DNA of 64,000 nucleotides from Lates calcarifer (taxonomy: Eukaryota; Chordata; Actinopteri; Centropomidae), in contig NC_066848.1 in assembly GCF_001640805.2 (NCBI RefSeq), positions 7,951,526 through 8,015,525 on the forward strand, written 5' to 3'. The notes under the pieces are model-generated. The model saw only the letters and a program-made list of their open reading frames with translations. It did no database searches and was not told the origin of the DNA. The position numbers were made by a program, and so were the translations under genes. Each line of letters opens with the position of its first letter. The first letter of the stretch is position 1. Shown here piece after piece: positions 1 through 14,500 of this stretch.

Positions 1-2345
1 CGAGTGAAATTGAATCTGAAAAGTATTGGGCCGTTAACTCTTGTGGAATGACTTTCTTTATGCAGTGGAGTTAATGAAGAGCACTGATAGAAAGAAAGGT
101 AGAAAATGAAAGCCCAGAGGCTTTTATTCACTTTCATTGCATTTTTTTACTTTAAGTCCTAGTTTTCTCCCTGAAATTGCAGCTGCCAAGGTTGTATGTG
201 CCCACAAAAAGGCAGCAGCAATAAAAATGGGCATCAAACAAAATTACCTCTGAGAAAACTGCACACGTTATGCAAATGTGTTCAGGCAAGAGGAGGTGTA
301 AGTTGATGTAACCAGATTAATCATTAAAAAGATACATTTATTATAATCACAAAGATGGAATTTAGAATAATCGTTTAAAAGAGAAGCAATAATTATAAGA
401 AAAGAAAGACAGCATTAAACAGAGGAAAAACCAATGCAAATGGGAGTAATTATTCTACAGTTCTGGGCTCAGCACTTTGAGGTCACAGTCAAAAAAAGGA
501 ATTAAAAACATAGTTTTAAAGTTTGTGCATGTGTTTTGCTGGTTTGTAAGCACTAATGGCCAAGTGAATGCTGCTGTTTGCCTTCCTGACAGCCTCATGT
601 AATATTCATGAAAGATTTCCATAGTCTCAGAGACCCTGCAGTTATTTATTCATAGCTCCACGAATGCCTTTACTGACCCCTGACATGTAGACACACCTGT
701 CACAGAAAGGAAATGTTGCCTCCTCAAACCTGCTCACACATCCAAACACAAACGCATGGTGCCAGCTGACCAGTGGTTAACCTTTTACCTCTTTACTTAT
801 GTAACAGGCTGTCTGAGATGAGCAGTGCAGTCTGGTTGAGCAGATGGAGGTGCAAAATCGCTGAATACTCCTGAGCAAACAGTATGACTAACAAATCTAA
901 GCCAACGCTTTAGTTCTCATCCAGGTACTAATGTTTTGTGTGCATCCTCTGTATATGTTCTGGGCATCAGTTGAGTTTCAGTATATACTCACACCTCTAG
1001 CTGTTTAGGTCTGAAAAACACGTAGTGATAAAGCCTACACACAAAATGCTTTGTCACTGTTGTTCAAACCTCTTGCCAATGTAACTACAAGGAGCTATGG
1101 CAGTTACAGAGATGCTGTGTTTCAGCCATAACTGTGATTAGTCAGTTTGGTCTGCTCATTTTTCTGTTGAAGAAAACCACAGGTACTTGTCTGAGTTGGA
1201 TATAACCCAAGTAAACCTAAATATCTTTAATTTCTGATATTTTGTAGACCAAATGATTGATCAGTTATTAAGAAAATATTCAGCACATTGATCAATAATG
1301 AAAATAATTGTTTGTTGCGACTCTTAAGTGAATGGAAAATGGAAACAGGGTTGTATTGCTATTGATGATTGCAAGGCAATACTGTCAAAGCAAACTTTCA
1401 AATCGTTATTCTATATCACAAAGTGAATAATGTGAAAAGTTACTTTACATTATATAATTAAAGCCTGATGTAGCCCGCTAATGTATAACATTTAATACAA
1501 TGATGTGGTGGTGCTATTAACAGGTGAAATTTGGAGGAACCTACATGTCAAGACCATCAAATACTGTAATGTACGTGTCTAATTTGACCGTCTGTTTGTG
1601 ACAAAGTGGTGTGTGCAGCAGTAGCTCTTGTGTCCTTAGGTGTGTCCATACTGTGTATTTTGTGAAGCACTGAGCACAGAGATACAGGGACAAGAGGCCT
1701 GACTTACAGCTGGTTACACCGTTGTCTTGCTGCATTAAGATAACGTGTGTGTGTGGGAGTGAAATCGGCTGTACGTATGTGCCTTCATGCCTTGGAGGGT
1801 GCATTTGTTTGCATGTGAGTGTGTCCTGTTAAAGATAAGGTGATACATGCCCAGGGTGAATTGTTGACTTGACGTCAGCCACAATGCACCTGTCTCATTC
1901 ATCACGGTGAGCAGGAGGCAGTGTAGGTAACTGAAGGAAGAGCCTGCAGCCTTTGTTGTTCCATCACTTCACCTCTCTGTGCCATTGGACAACTGAATCT
2001 CCCACTCAGTGCAATGCGGCCTTATTTTCCCCACAGCAAAATGATGCATATATATTACATTTTTAAGTCAATGCTCACCCATTGCAAACATGTAATAGGA
2101 AAACAAAAGAGAACCTGATTAAGAGTTTGGAGAAGTAATTGTATATCCAACAATAACAAGATGAGTTGAGGGGAAATTATAAATTTTTTCCTTCTAATGA
2201 GTTCTCCCGTTTAGACGAGGTGTCCTTGACTGTGTATATCTAGGCAAGTACCTTTGGGCTGTTTTTAAGTTTAGCTTTCAGAGGGATTTGGACAGAGAAC
2301 AGGCACGATATAAAGGTAGCTACTCTGCTCACCTTCCCTCTGGCT

Positions 2346-2396
2346 CAGTCCTCTCCTCTCCTCTCCTCCCTTCTCCTCTCCTCTCCTCTCCTCTGG
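2346..2396. repeat. CTCCT pentanucleotide tract
   Basis: Repeats of CTCCT with one interruption, in the first slit1 intron of the window. Confidence 0.9.
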
Positions 2397-3897
2397 CCTG
2401 ATACTTTCCATGTGTTACAGCAACTGTGAGAGCTTAAAGTAATGACTGGGAGGTTTCACTCTCGATTACAGTGAGTCCAGAGAATAGAGGAGACTGTGTA
2501 CAAGATCCTCAGAGAGAGAAAGAGAGAGCAAGGCAGAGGAAACGACAAGATGATCTATGCAGGAGTTCATTTTGGTCAGCGTTCATCAAATCTCCCACTC
2601 CCTGTGTTTCATGTGTTTTTCTTTTTTAAACTCTGTATCTCTCTGGAGCTTTTCCTCACTCGATGCAACTCTGCACCTCTACGAAGTGCATGGAGTCGAT
2701 TAAGTGTCTTCAAGTGTGTTCGGTTTTATGTGTTGATTGAAATAGCTCCTGACTGTGTGTGTCTTAGTGACAGTCCTCTGATCTGATATCAGCCGCCTGT
2801 GGTTAGGTGTGGTGGATCTGTCATCGCAGCGGCTCAATAACACTGACCTCAGACCAGCGCTTCCAGGAAAAGCTGTCATCCGATCTACAGGATCAGTTTT
2901 CCACTTTCTAGGTAGCCAGCCGTTCACAAAGAGGCATCTATAACTAGTTTAGTGAGACCACACAGTGTGTATGTGTGTGTGAGAGTGAGAACAGCCACCC
3001 AGATTGGCTTTGTTGTCTCTCTAAATGGCTGTCCCCTTCCTTTTTACTCCTGCCCCAACTCAGTGTAAAACATCAGTCCAATCTGCAAAATGATTTCCAG
3101 GCTATTCTCAGAGATGGAGACCATTATTTCTGGCTTGGTGTGAGCCCGCTGGCTAATGTTGGGCTAGGTAATGGCAGTGATAATGGACACGTTGAGAGGA
3201 ATGTTTTCCCTCACCCTCCCTCCTTTCCTCTGTGTTCTTCTCACACTTTTCCTCTATTGTCCAGCAGGTAGACAGCATGATGGATGGACGGGGCTTGGCT
3301 GTGTCCCTGTGCAAAGCGGCGCTATCGTACACCCCGTCGTCAGTTGATAGCGCCTGTAAGCGTTTGTCATGATCGATGCCGCTCAGCCCTGCTCCATCAC
3401 TCAGCTTGACTGCCAATGAAAGGCTTGGACATACTCAGAAACACAAGTAGACATAATGTTGGGGGGGGGATTAGGGCAAATCGAGAGTTGGGAGAAGGGA
3501 TAGATTTTCTCCACTCTTCCTTCACCACGTTAACTCTTTCATTTCACTTCACGGGTGGCAGCAGAGCACGCAGCCAAATATATGCGCTCATGTGGGATTT
3601 TTAAGCTTTCACATACACATAGACATCATGAATCATTTACAGTGAAAGAAGAGATGCGGGCAACAGTTAAACTAGCTCTGTCTTGATTCTCTTTGTGTGT
3701 GTGTGTGTGTGTGTGTGTCTGTCAGCCCTCATGTGGACTTGATAAGTTCCCCTGACATTGTGTTTTCTCTTGGTGGTTGTTGAGTGTTCCAGTCTGGGAG
3801 CACTGTGTGTTTCTCATTGGTTGGTGAGCTGTAGATGATTAGAGTGGAGTCCATCCATGAAATCCCCTTTAGGTCCCTTCGAAAAGAGACAGTTTAG

Positions 3898-3899
3898 TG

Positions 3900-3944
<45 letters not shown>
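3898..3944. repeat. (GT)n microsatellite
   Basis: Nearly uninterrupted GT dinucleotides, with one GC near the left end and one AT near the right. Confidence 0.95.
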
Positions 3945-3946
<2 letters not shown>

Positions 3947-6900
3947 AATGAGAGCGAGAGAAAGAGAGAAACAGAGGGTGTTATGCTAGCTGTATTTTTC
4001 AACATCAGAATAAATCACAAACCTTCTCCAGATGCACCCACATGGCCTCCTTTTCCCTCTGTCAGCATGTATAGAAGCATAAGGGTTAAATGTATAAATG
4101 AGCACTCTGCTATGATAGTCCATGGGATCTGTTGGAAATGAGATAATGCTGCTTGATGACTTATTTCCTGGAGTCCATATAAATAAATAGAGAAAGCGCC
4201 ACTGCAGAGGAAAGAGAGACTGTAGTGATGTGACATGCAGCTCGACTCAAACATTTTCCCTGGCTGCTTGTACTAATTTTGGTGGACTGGTGTTGACATT
4301 AGCTTTCAAAAGACAAAAAAAATGCAGAAAACAGATGCTGTTGAATTATGCTGCATTTGGTATTAGCACAGTGTTTGTTTTTCATTAGGATTCTTTGTAG
4401 AGCCTATATTTAGTTCTAGAAGAGAGACACGGAGGGAACGAGAGTCTCTCCTGGGTTTTTGTGTGAGAGTTTTCCTAAAGCAGCCTGTTTATTCCTCTCT
4501 TTATAAAAGCAGCAGTTTCTTCTTCCCCACTTATCAAGTCCTCCTCCCACTGAACTCCATCCAGCTCTCTCCTCCTCCTCTCATCTCCACCACAAAGGAA
4601 CTAGAGAAACACTTTACACACTCCGTGTGCTTGCGTGTGTGTCTGCGCATGATAATTTGCGTGAACATGAATGAAGGATTTTATTTTTAAGGCTGTGTTT
4701 TGACCTCTGGATGATAATGGTAATCATGATGATGATAGTGGTAGTGGTGGTGTCTGGCTGTCTTGTCCAGATTGCACTGACTGCTGTATGGGGGTATTAA
4801 ACGCTGAGGGCAGACAGGAGAGGGAAAGTGAGGGGAGACACGGCCAGGAGGCTTGTTTATCATTTATTCTAGCGAGAAAGACAGCAAAATGTGAAGGTGT
4901 GGAGAGAGACGGATGAGAAAGGAGGGGGACGTGAGGGGGAGAAAGGAGGCGCAGATACTCTTGACCGCACACAGAAACACTCAGCCACTCTCTCCGGGCC
5001 ACACAAATACACACACACACACACACACACATATATGCATGCCTGTGTTTTGGCAAGCACCCAAAGGCCCTGCAGCCTCAATCCATACTCCTTCTCACCT
5101 CTTTTTGTTATCCCCCACTCTTAACACCTTCCCTCTTTTTTCATCCATCTGACACTGCGGATTTTTCTGTAATTCCACAATTCTGTGCACCTCAGCCAAA
5201 GATTTGTCTTCACTTAAACACACCATATTAACGTAGTCAGGGTTTTCTCCACTTTTCAAGTGGGGCCTCATTCACGTCACAAAGCTCAGAAATTGTCTTA
5301 ATCAGAGAATAACACCTACTGTACCTCCTGCCTCTCCAGTGACAGGGCTAACAGCAACATTTAACATTACCTTCTCCAACCTACTGACACATCACTGACA
5401 AAGGGAGCTCTTTTTATGTCTTCTGTCCAACTCAGGTCTTGAGTCTGTTAAGATGAATCCAAGTCGAGTCCGGGGTACTGTAGACAGGTTGATAGTGCTG
5501 CCAGTAAAAATGACATGACATTTAAATATTTTAAATCTGTGTTAAAATGAGTCTAGAACCTTTTAAAGCACAGTGAATGAGTGCTAAGTTTAGGAATCAT
5601 GCCTCTGACACAGATTTAGACAAAATGTTTTGTTTAGACAAATGTCCAGCCACTTCTTTCCTAAAGTCCCTCACAGTTTGTGTGTGTAGCTGTTTATGTG
5701 TGTGTCTACTTGTGGGTTTTTACCGTGCAGGGAGGAAGAAAGTAGTTAGCAGTTAGTGGCAGCACACTGCCATTCTTTTAACAGCCCTCACACACCTCAT
5801 TAACTCTCTTAATGAGTAAGTAATCAGACACATTCCCTCTCTCTTTCTCTGTCTTTTTCTCCCCCTTTAAATGGTAGAATGAAATTAAGAGCATTTGGCA
5901 AGGAGGAACATTTTCTTGACTCGAACATGCAGTCGAGTCAAGAAATCAAGAAAACAAACACTCTATTTTAGATACACACACACACTAAAATAAATGCGTT
6001 TACCCTGGCACTTACACAAGCACCATAAAGGCACCTCTTTTTCAGGATCAGCAGTTATTTATCAGTATGAAATCTAATAAGTCAGAAATGGATACAGTTC
6101 TACTGGTTTTTTTAAGGCAGGGATAAAAATGTTTTCTTACCTCCACTGTATATGGATCTCTAAATGTGTAAAAGTACAATGCACAGAGGGATGGTCTGAA
6201 GAGACAGAGTGATGAAATGAGGGTGAGAAGCTCTGAAAGCAGCATCAGAAAAAGTGTCATTTACATGTTGAAAGATTTCTATCCAGCACTTTCAGATGAT
6301 TTTCTTTGCATCTTTGCTTCATCTAAATGTGTCTTTTCCTGAGCATTAGTATGCCACATAAACCAGCAGTTTCATGTCAGATCACATGGCAGTTATGTCA
6401 GTGTAAACTCAGTTTTCCTGCAGTAAGGCAGTACAAAAATTTGTTCAATGTAAAGAGCTGTTATTGGGAAAAAATATAATATTATAATATTAGTTTTTCA
6501 TTAACAACAGTGAGGAAAAAAGTTTCTAACATCAGCATTAGTTTACCAGGAAAGTGTGAACAAAGACAAAGAGGAAGAATGTAGTAAAGCTGAGCAATAG
6601 GTATGAAGGAGGTCATTGAAGGAGAGAGCGCAGTTTCACATAAATCCTTAAATGGCAATGTGTATTTCCCCTCAGTGAAACCTTTAAAACCAAGACATCA
6701 GAGCATCAGATCATCCCATCTGATTTATGATCCCCTGTGTCGACCGCTGTTGTCAACCAAGTGTGGAGGCAGAGGTTATGAAATCTTTAGGATATGAAAG
6801 AGGCAATTGTTTGTGTTCGTGAGGAGGCATGTGTGCACATGTGTCCATGTGCATGTTTTCATTTGTGCATTAGAAGTTGTATATTACTTAGCCACAGATT

Positions 6901-9900
6901 CCCACACTGTGTGGAGCTGCAGCCTTGAGGGTTTTTAACCAGAAAAAGCTGCCTGTCCCTGAGATGGCTGAGCAATTGCAGCATCCCCAGAAACTCCTTT
7001 AGCTGTCAGAAATAAAGATTAAAGAATTGAAAGTGTGATTATCATAGGCATAGAAAAGCTATGCTAATCTCTTCACACTGCTCATTTTTTCCATTGGTGG
7101 AATTAACATCCCATTGGTTATGCAGCCAAAGTAGGTATTTGTGTCACACAGAGGGGAGTTGAAGTTGTGTACAGTATTAGTGCAGTGTTCTAAGATAGAG
7201 ATCAGAGGTTAATGATGTGAATCAGACAGGAACCAGACATTACCTTCAGTGTGCGGCTAATCTCCAGACCAGGCGCCTTGAGCTATGTCTGATAACATTG
7301 CTAATTATTCCAGATATAGGCTCTGCGGGGATTCTTGTAAACAGGCATATCAGTAGCTAAGTTTATTGTCGGAGTACTTTACACTGACTAAACAATGGTA
7401 TTGTTTAGGTCTTGTATAAGTGAAACCTTAAAAATCCTGACCACAGCGTGTTAGGGGCTGCAGTTCATTTGGCGAGGACACACCTGAAAACATGTGTGTT
7501 ACCTCATCATTAGGGCTACAATGGGAATGAACTGTGAGCAACGTCACCTAAAGAAAGCCAGGCTACATTAATGAACTAACTGCCCACTTTGAGGCATGCA
7601 GTGCATTAAGGTAAATCTATACCAGGTCTAGGCCGTTTGAACACTAGCATAACCACACTCACTCTGGCTCGCTCAGACATTGCTTCACACACCTGTAATG
7701 AAAAAGGACTGGTAGGCATGCTGTGTGCAGGAAATAAGGAAACAAAAAAGTTGCAGGTCTGACATCATTACAGTGCTCTGTGAGATGCCTGGGGGCCTGG
7801 ATGCCGTAGCCATTGCCTCGGGATAGTCTTCATAGTATTGTAATGAGTGCATGGATGGAGTCTGGGCAGTGGCGAGTGCAGCGTGGCTCTGAAGGTTTCC
7901 ATGAATGCTTTTACCCTGAGCAGAGCTGTGCAAGTGGAGTGACATCTGGGGGCTATGACCTGTGCTCCTGCTTCTGATACTTAACTTTGTCTGCTCTCTA
8001 CTCCTGCTTCACATCTGATGACCCCAAGTCTGAGGCAATATACAGACTCACTTTTTGGAAAGTCTGTATTGGCCAGATATTCAAAGGCAGAATGCTATGA
8101 TGGACAAAAAAAGCACAAAGGGGAAGGAAACTTTTTTCTTTTTTCTTTTCCTGTCATTTCTCACTATGCCAGTTTGGCTGTTTTAACTATGTTTGGGCTG
8201 CTTCTCAAGAGATGCACTGTGGTAGTATTTGCTGAAGGGCTGTAACATTAGATTTACTGTCATGACTTAGTGATGGAGACTACATATGGTGGCTAATTTC
8301 CCTCTTTGTGGTGACTGTTCTCACATAATCATGTCTGTTTTTGAAGAGATCAGTGCGTCCCTGAAAAATCTGCCTCCAAACTAATCAGAAATGTCAAATA
8401 TCTCAGAGCCAGCGCAGTTGGGGCTGAGCTTAGAAAATACCAGTGAGGGGCAACCACAGACTATGTAAAATACAGCATGGTCTCCCACAGAAATGTCCTG
8501 TTTGCCGTTTTAAGAGTGTGTAAATGCAGAAATGTAGAGTTGCTAAATTTAATATTGCTCTGGCTCCTGTAGGAGTTGAACCCGTCAATAAATCCTTAAA
8601 GGACACAGAAGACTGCAGACTCCAAACCATGACCACTGTGATTATTCTGTTAGATGTGACAGAGGAGAGAAAGAATCAAGCAGAAGCAGAAAGGCAATAT
8701 AAGTAAATGAGAGAAAGGCAGACTTTCTGGCACGATAGATAGCATCATTTTTGGTTGTCATGTGGCTTTTTTGGGGGGCACATTGTCCCAGAACAGACCT
8801 ACAGTTATAAAGCGACCTCCCACGACCTCAGCATCTAATCCAATCAAACAGCACCGTAAGTGGGAGCATATAGATCACTCCAGCCAATCGTGTTATAGCG
8901 TGCTAACAGGATTATGGGGGTTTTAGTGTGTGGATTCCGCCCTAGAGCTTTGATTTTACTACTTACACACATAGCATTGTATTGGTATTGTCAGAGCCTT
9001 CTTGCCTCATCTTGCATTCCAGCCTATCATGCCTGTCTCCATCTCTCTGTCTCTCTGTCTTTCTTCCTCTGCTTGTACCCACTGTTGCCTCCGGCACTCC
9101 AGCAGTGCTGTCCTAGCACACCAATCTGTTATAATTTCTTATTGTAACCCAGGAGTGAACACACACATACAGACGCGCACAAAAAAGACATACCGCGCTC
9201 CTCCCAGATGTCCGGGGGGGGAGAAGTCATTAACAGTGCGTCTGCAGTACAGCACTATGGCATTGCTGCGTGTTTTGGTGTGTTTGTTGCAGGAAGGTGA
9301 GGAGAAGGTGAGAGGACTAATTAATCATCAGGTAGTGTGCACGGCCAGGTAGACCAAAAGCATTCCTCTCGACTGGAGCAGCCGCCTTGATAAGAGGCAC
9401 CAATATAGCCCGGGTGCCAGACTGACTCAGCTTTCAACTCTGCACCCAGGCTGTTTTGCCAAGAGAACAACAAAGGAGCTGGAGAGAGCTCAACTGTTGT
9501 TACTTCCATGCTTGCTTGTGAAGAGGCATGAAGCTAGTTTGATGTTTGGGATGTGATTCTGCAAAATGTGGCAGACTGACAGAACAGATAGATTGTTGAT
9601 GTGTAATTGCTGAAATTGCCTGCTAACTGTGTTGCCCGAACATCTCTGTGAAAGCAGATGTAATGCATATCTGCTGTTGAAATATAACTCAAAAACCTCA
9701 GATGATAAAATTAGAATGTGCCATCAGATGGAATATTTATGTTCTCTTTGAGCACAAGCCAGCAACGTGTGTGTTTCGTCTGCACATCTGTACATGTACG
9801 TAACATTTTTGTGAGTTCAGAATAGCAGCCAGATAAAGCTGCTCTCTATACCACTGGAATGCGATGCAGTTAAGATAATTGGACCACTTCTTTATTAGTT

Positions 9901-10699
9901 TATCCAAGATATAACAGTGCTGATTTTATTGCCTGTTCCCATGTAGTGTCATGTCATGTTAAATACACAACCATCTTCTAATGGGGTGAGTGTAAAGATG
10001 GGACAAAGCCCACCAAGTTACAGCCCCCTGCCAACATACAGTTTGATCCATTAACTGTGCACATGCATTCATATCCCCTGAAATACTGAACTGTGCATGT
10101 TCAAGCAAAATGCAATATTTTATTTTGGTAAAAGTTCAACAGTTGCCTTGGATTTAATATAGTCAAACAAACAAATTCCATTTTTAATTGTGGTGTATTT
10201 GCAGTGGCCTGCAGAGCGCTTTTAATTTCTGCTGCACCATAAAGGCACAACCACCCATTCATTAGATAGATTGCACAACACAACCACTGTGGTGTGTTTT
10301 GCTCCCCTCTTTTGTATCCCACTGAAACAATGTCTCATGTCTCTGCAATATTCATTCCAAGGGAAACTCTGCAAAGGATGACCCAATGGGGACACAATGT
10401 GAGACTGATGTGTTGCGGGAGTCTTGGGAACTCATTTTAACATTACCCCATGGGGTTTTATAAGTGTGGATACTTGTTGTGTGCATCATGGGATTGCGTG
10501 TTGTGGTGTACATGAACATTAAATAAGTAATAGTCATTGAAATCCTATGAAAACAGTTTTATAGGTTCTGGTGTTGTGCTTTAACCTCTCTATGGGCAAC
10601 CATAAGTACTCTGTTTATGTCTGTTCGAGCTGTGGGAGCCCTCCGTGTGTGTGTTTCAAGACAGGAGCCTCTCTCGCAGCGCCATACAGTCCCTGTGTA

Positions 10700-10702
<3 letters not shown>

Positions 10703-10745
<43 letters not shown>
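10703..10745. repeat. (GT)n microsatellite
   Basis: Uninterrupted GT run of about 43 bp. Confidence 0.97.
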
Positions 10746-10749
<4 letters not shown>

Positions 10750-11526
10750 ATGAGAGGGGCAGAGCCTTTCAAAATGAGGTTAGCTCACCATTTAAATGGT
10801 CGACAAAAGACTCTGCTAATTAAAACTATGGCTACTTGTGTTTCACTCATTCTCCTTCCCTCCCCTCCTCTCTGACCCTCCCCTCTGCTCTGTCACTCTC
10901 TTACTTTCCACACACATGCACTTCTCAAATGCCTAATTTGTACCCACTGTTAAGCACTGGACACACACACACCGCCTAACTCTAAACGATAATGTTCTTT
11001 GTGCAACCGATGTCCTAATGAATCTACCCCAGGCATCAGCAAGGACCCCTCATTGGTGCGCAGGCAGTGAGTTGAGCACCTCGCTCCAGAGTATGGTCAA
11101 GGCACAGAGAACAAATTATAGCATGAGTGAACACTGAATAATATGGCCACTATAAAATAACCACTCCATTGTGAGTGGAGCTCTCCATGCAGTACCACAC
11201 CTCAGGGTTTTGGCACACATTGGAGAGGGGAAAAAAAACTGCTCTTAGCTTTCTGTTCTGCACTGATGAATGTGGTAAAAAAGGGAGTGACATTGAATCC
11301 AGTGTGAATTCTGCTGGTTGAAAAGCATGCTTTAAGAGCTGGAAGTCAGTCATTTACGGAGGAAATGTTTTGAAATGTGTTAATACTGCTTCCAGAAAAG
11401 GGTGCTTTTGAAAGAGCGCGCACACACATACACACACACACACACACTGCCGAGCCAAACAAACCAAACCAAGCCATCCTCAAGGATAAGTTATGTGTAA
11501 CTAATGTGTGTTTATTATCTCCACAG

Positions 11527-11598
11527 AGATCTGAGTGAGAACTTCATCCAGTCCATCCCCAGAAAAGCATTCAGAGGAGCTACAGACATCAAAAACCT
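11527..11598 (+). CDS. slit1: slit1 window exon 1: LRR of domain 1
   Basis: 72 nt, p1-23, reading [18 protein letters not shown] and onward. Acceptor is ccacag, donor gtgagt, both phase 2. The size and phase are those of a single Slit LRR exon. It is the first exon in the window and probably gene exon 5. Confidence 0.96.
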
Positions 11599-14500
11599 GT
11601 GAGTACCTCACCCTTTTCAGCAGTGATGGATTTAGTAATGGCTACTGTCGTTACTGATTAATTATTGGTCAATAAAATGTGAGCAAATGCCAAGAAGCTG
11701 GAAACTGTGAGTTTTTGCTTAAAATAAAAAAAACAGCTGCTGATTAATCTTCTAACTGTTTTAGCTCTAAAGTGGTAGTTTATATCTCAGTGAAATCAGG
11801 GATAATAAGTCTGTAAAGAACAAATCACACTGAAAGCTACTGTAAGTGAACAGCAGAAGCATTCACAACTCATTCAGTATAATTCCAGCATTTTTTTTCT
11901 TAATCTGGCTGAGTTAATGGCCCTCTGTGAGAGTGTTTGTGTATGCATGATCAGTAGATTGTACATCACTCTGACTGAGTAGACTACCTACCTTGCACAC
12001 ACATGCAGCTCCCCAAAGATCCCTTGTAGTGACTGTGATTTACATCTTCACCAGAGCATATGCACATCCGCACACGGACACGCAGATTTATGAGGTGTAT
12101 CAATGCAGATAAACAATCGGCAAAGTCCCCTCTTGCTACTCCTGGGGTTACATGAGCTGTGATGACTAAACCTGTATTGATTTACCATAGTCCATCAGTG
12201 TACTACTTACTGTATCGATGATTAAAACTACCCCACGGGGAGACTGAAAGATTGTGTATTTGTCTTGTGTAACAAAGCCTCTCTCTTCTGTGTGCTCTGC
12301 AGGCAACTGGATAAAAACCACATCAGCTGCATTGAAGATGGAGCCTTCAGAGCTCTGAGAGGCTTGGAAGTGCTGTAAGTATCTGAAGTGATGCTATTTA
12401 TCCAGCCCCACCCTGTATCATTCTATCAAAGCTCTTAAATTAAGGCATTGTTTTGTCCTGCTAATAACCACAGCTAATATATACACATAGCACAGGCCTT
12501 TAATTAGTATGGCCTTGGTTATTATGCCAAAATACCCCCAGTGGGCCTCATGAGGGGGCCTGCATCATGGAGACCAAGCTCCATTAACTCATTGTTCCAC
12601 ACAGTTGACAGAAGCGTTCCCCTCCATCACATTAACACCCCACCCACCCACTCCTCCACCTCCCTCCACACCCCATTCATCCCTGGGCGGGCCATCTGAC
12701 AAGGGAGCTCCAACCATCTTGATCAAAAATCCCATTCAAGTGAGCGTTCCACCCAGGACGCATTGGTGACCATGTTATGCAGTTTTCAAAACATTCAATT
12801 AATCACCCCTTGTCAAAAATCATAATCACAATGCATCCACCTGAAACAATGTAGACTAACAGTGCAGGCATGGGGGGACAAAGGCACTTTGACAGCCCTG
12901 TTATTTTTATGGTGAAAGACTGTGTTGTGCGTGTGTGGTTGTGGTGTTTTTTTGGGGGGTGGGGAGACAAGAAGAGAAAAAAAACGTCATTAAAGGCTGC
13001 TTTCATGGGATGGATGGATTGCAGATGTAGTGATAGGGTTGTCATAATGGTGTTAGAGGGGAGGAGGGGGGATTGTTTTGATGGGGTCTGTATGTATAGG
13101 TTTTATGGGGGAGGAGGACAGGTTGTGTTAAAAGGGGGAGCAGGTTGAAAAATGGCAAAGGGTTATTAGGCTGATTGAAATGACCTGATTCTCTCATTGC
13201 AGCTGATGCCCAGGGTTTGAGAGAAGTGCATATTGACGTATGTGTGCATGTGTGTGTATTGTATGGCTCTCGAACTACAAGTTGGGGTTCTTGTGATTAT
13301 GCTTGTATGTGTGTATATTTGCATGCATGACTGTACGTGTGCGTGGGAGGTGCGAGGGCTTCCCATCTGCGTGGAATGAGGTGTTATTCCCAGTGGGATG
13401 CCACAAAGAGAGATGGAGAGAAAAGAGAGAGGGAGGGGTGGATTTAAAAAGATGGAACAGAAGAGGACGGGCACAACAAAACTCTTTTTGAAGTATAAAT
13501 TTAAAACTGGCTTTTCTCCCCTGTGCTGACGTGACGTGACTTTGTTCATTCTTTTCTTTTCACAGAACACTGAACAACAACAACATCAGCAGCATCCCAG
13601 TCTCCAGCTTCAACCACATGCCCAAACTACGAACCTTGTAAGTCACACCTACCCAACCACAATGCTCTCTACCTCTCTTGAGGTTAGCTTCAAATAAGAC
13701 TAAATTATATTCCACATGCATGCAGGCACAGCAGAGAAAAAGTGCTGCAGTCCCATATGATCTCAATGGAAGTAGATATGTTCTGTAATTCCAGGCATTG
13801 TTGTGCAGCAGCCATAAAAACACCACAGAGGGGTCTGTAGCAATGCCAAGGGCCATTATCCCCTCCATCTAAAGCAACCCAACAACAACTGGCCCACAAA
13901 TAGCCCCAGAAGCCTATTGTGGATTGTGCATTGTATGTGATTACTAAATCTGAAATTATGTACAAATTAAAACAATTATGCCTGCTGAAACTCTCAGAGC
14001 CGTGACTCCACTGTTCTTGTGGTGACTTTTTGGGCTTCCTCACTCCCCGTGGGGTAACATTATATAGCTTTTCTGTTTGTGTGTATGGTGTGTGTCTGTG
14101 CGCATGGGTTTGCAAGTTAGCGTACGTGCTCCAGAAGTCCACTGCACCACAGCAAGAGTTATTCTGGACGGGCCCAGCATTCCAGGAATGCTGTGTTTGG
14201 AGTACTAGGTTTAGAAAAGTGTCCCTCCTTTTTAGAATGTGCCATTTACAATCATCTATGTAGCGTATTATTTAGTGCGTTTCACCACAGGGGTGGGATG
14301 TGATGAGTTCAAGGAAAGAATAGACACTTTTTATGCTATTTGTGTCTTCTGCTGGTGGTGTTTTAGATAGCAAAGAAGGCAATGCAGATCTTTTAATTCA
14401 TCCGTTTTCTCTTCTAACAGTCGTCTCCACTCCAACAATCTGAACTGTGACTGTCACCTGGCCTGGTTGGCCCAGTGGCTCAGACAGAGGCCTACAATTG

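Larger units (their letters stand above)
1..11526 (+). other. slit1 intron (5' part outside the window), probably intron 4
   Basis: No exon resembling a Slit LRR or N-cap was found by eye in this stretch. It contains (GT)n or (AC)n runs at about 3694-3718, 3898-3944, 5009-5031, 10703-10745 and 11420-11447, and a CTCCT-type pyrimidine tract at 2346-2396. About 1195-1320 resembles a common teleost repeat carrying a 'cattgatcaataatgaaaat' segment. A high-complexity, CpG-keeping island is at about 3275-3415. Confidence 0.8.

Noticed and set aside
1..11526. Additional slit1 5' exons in the first intron
   Set aside because: No 72-nt LRR-type exon with matching phase was seen. A gtaagc near 3355 has no LRR-like sequence before it.
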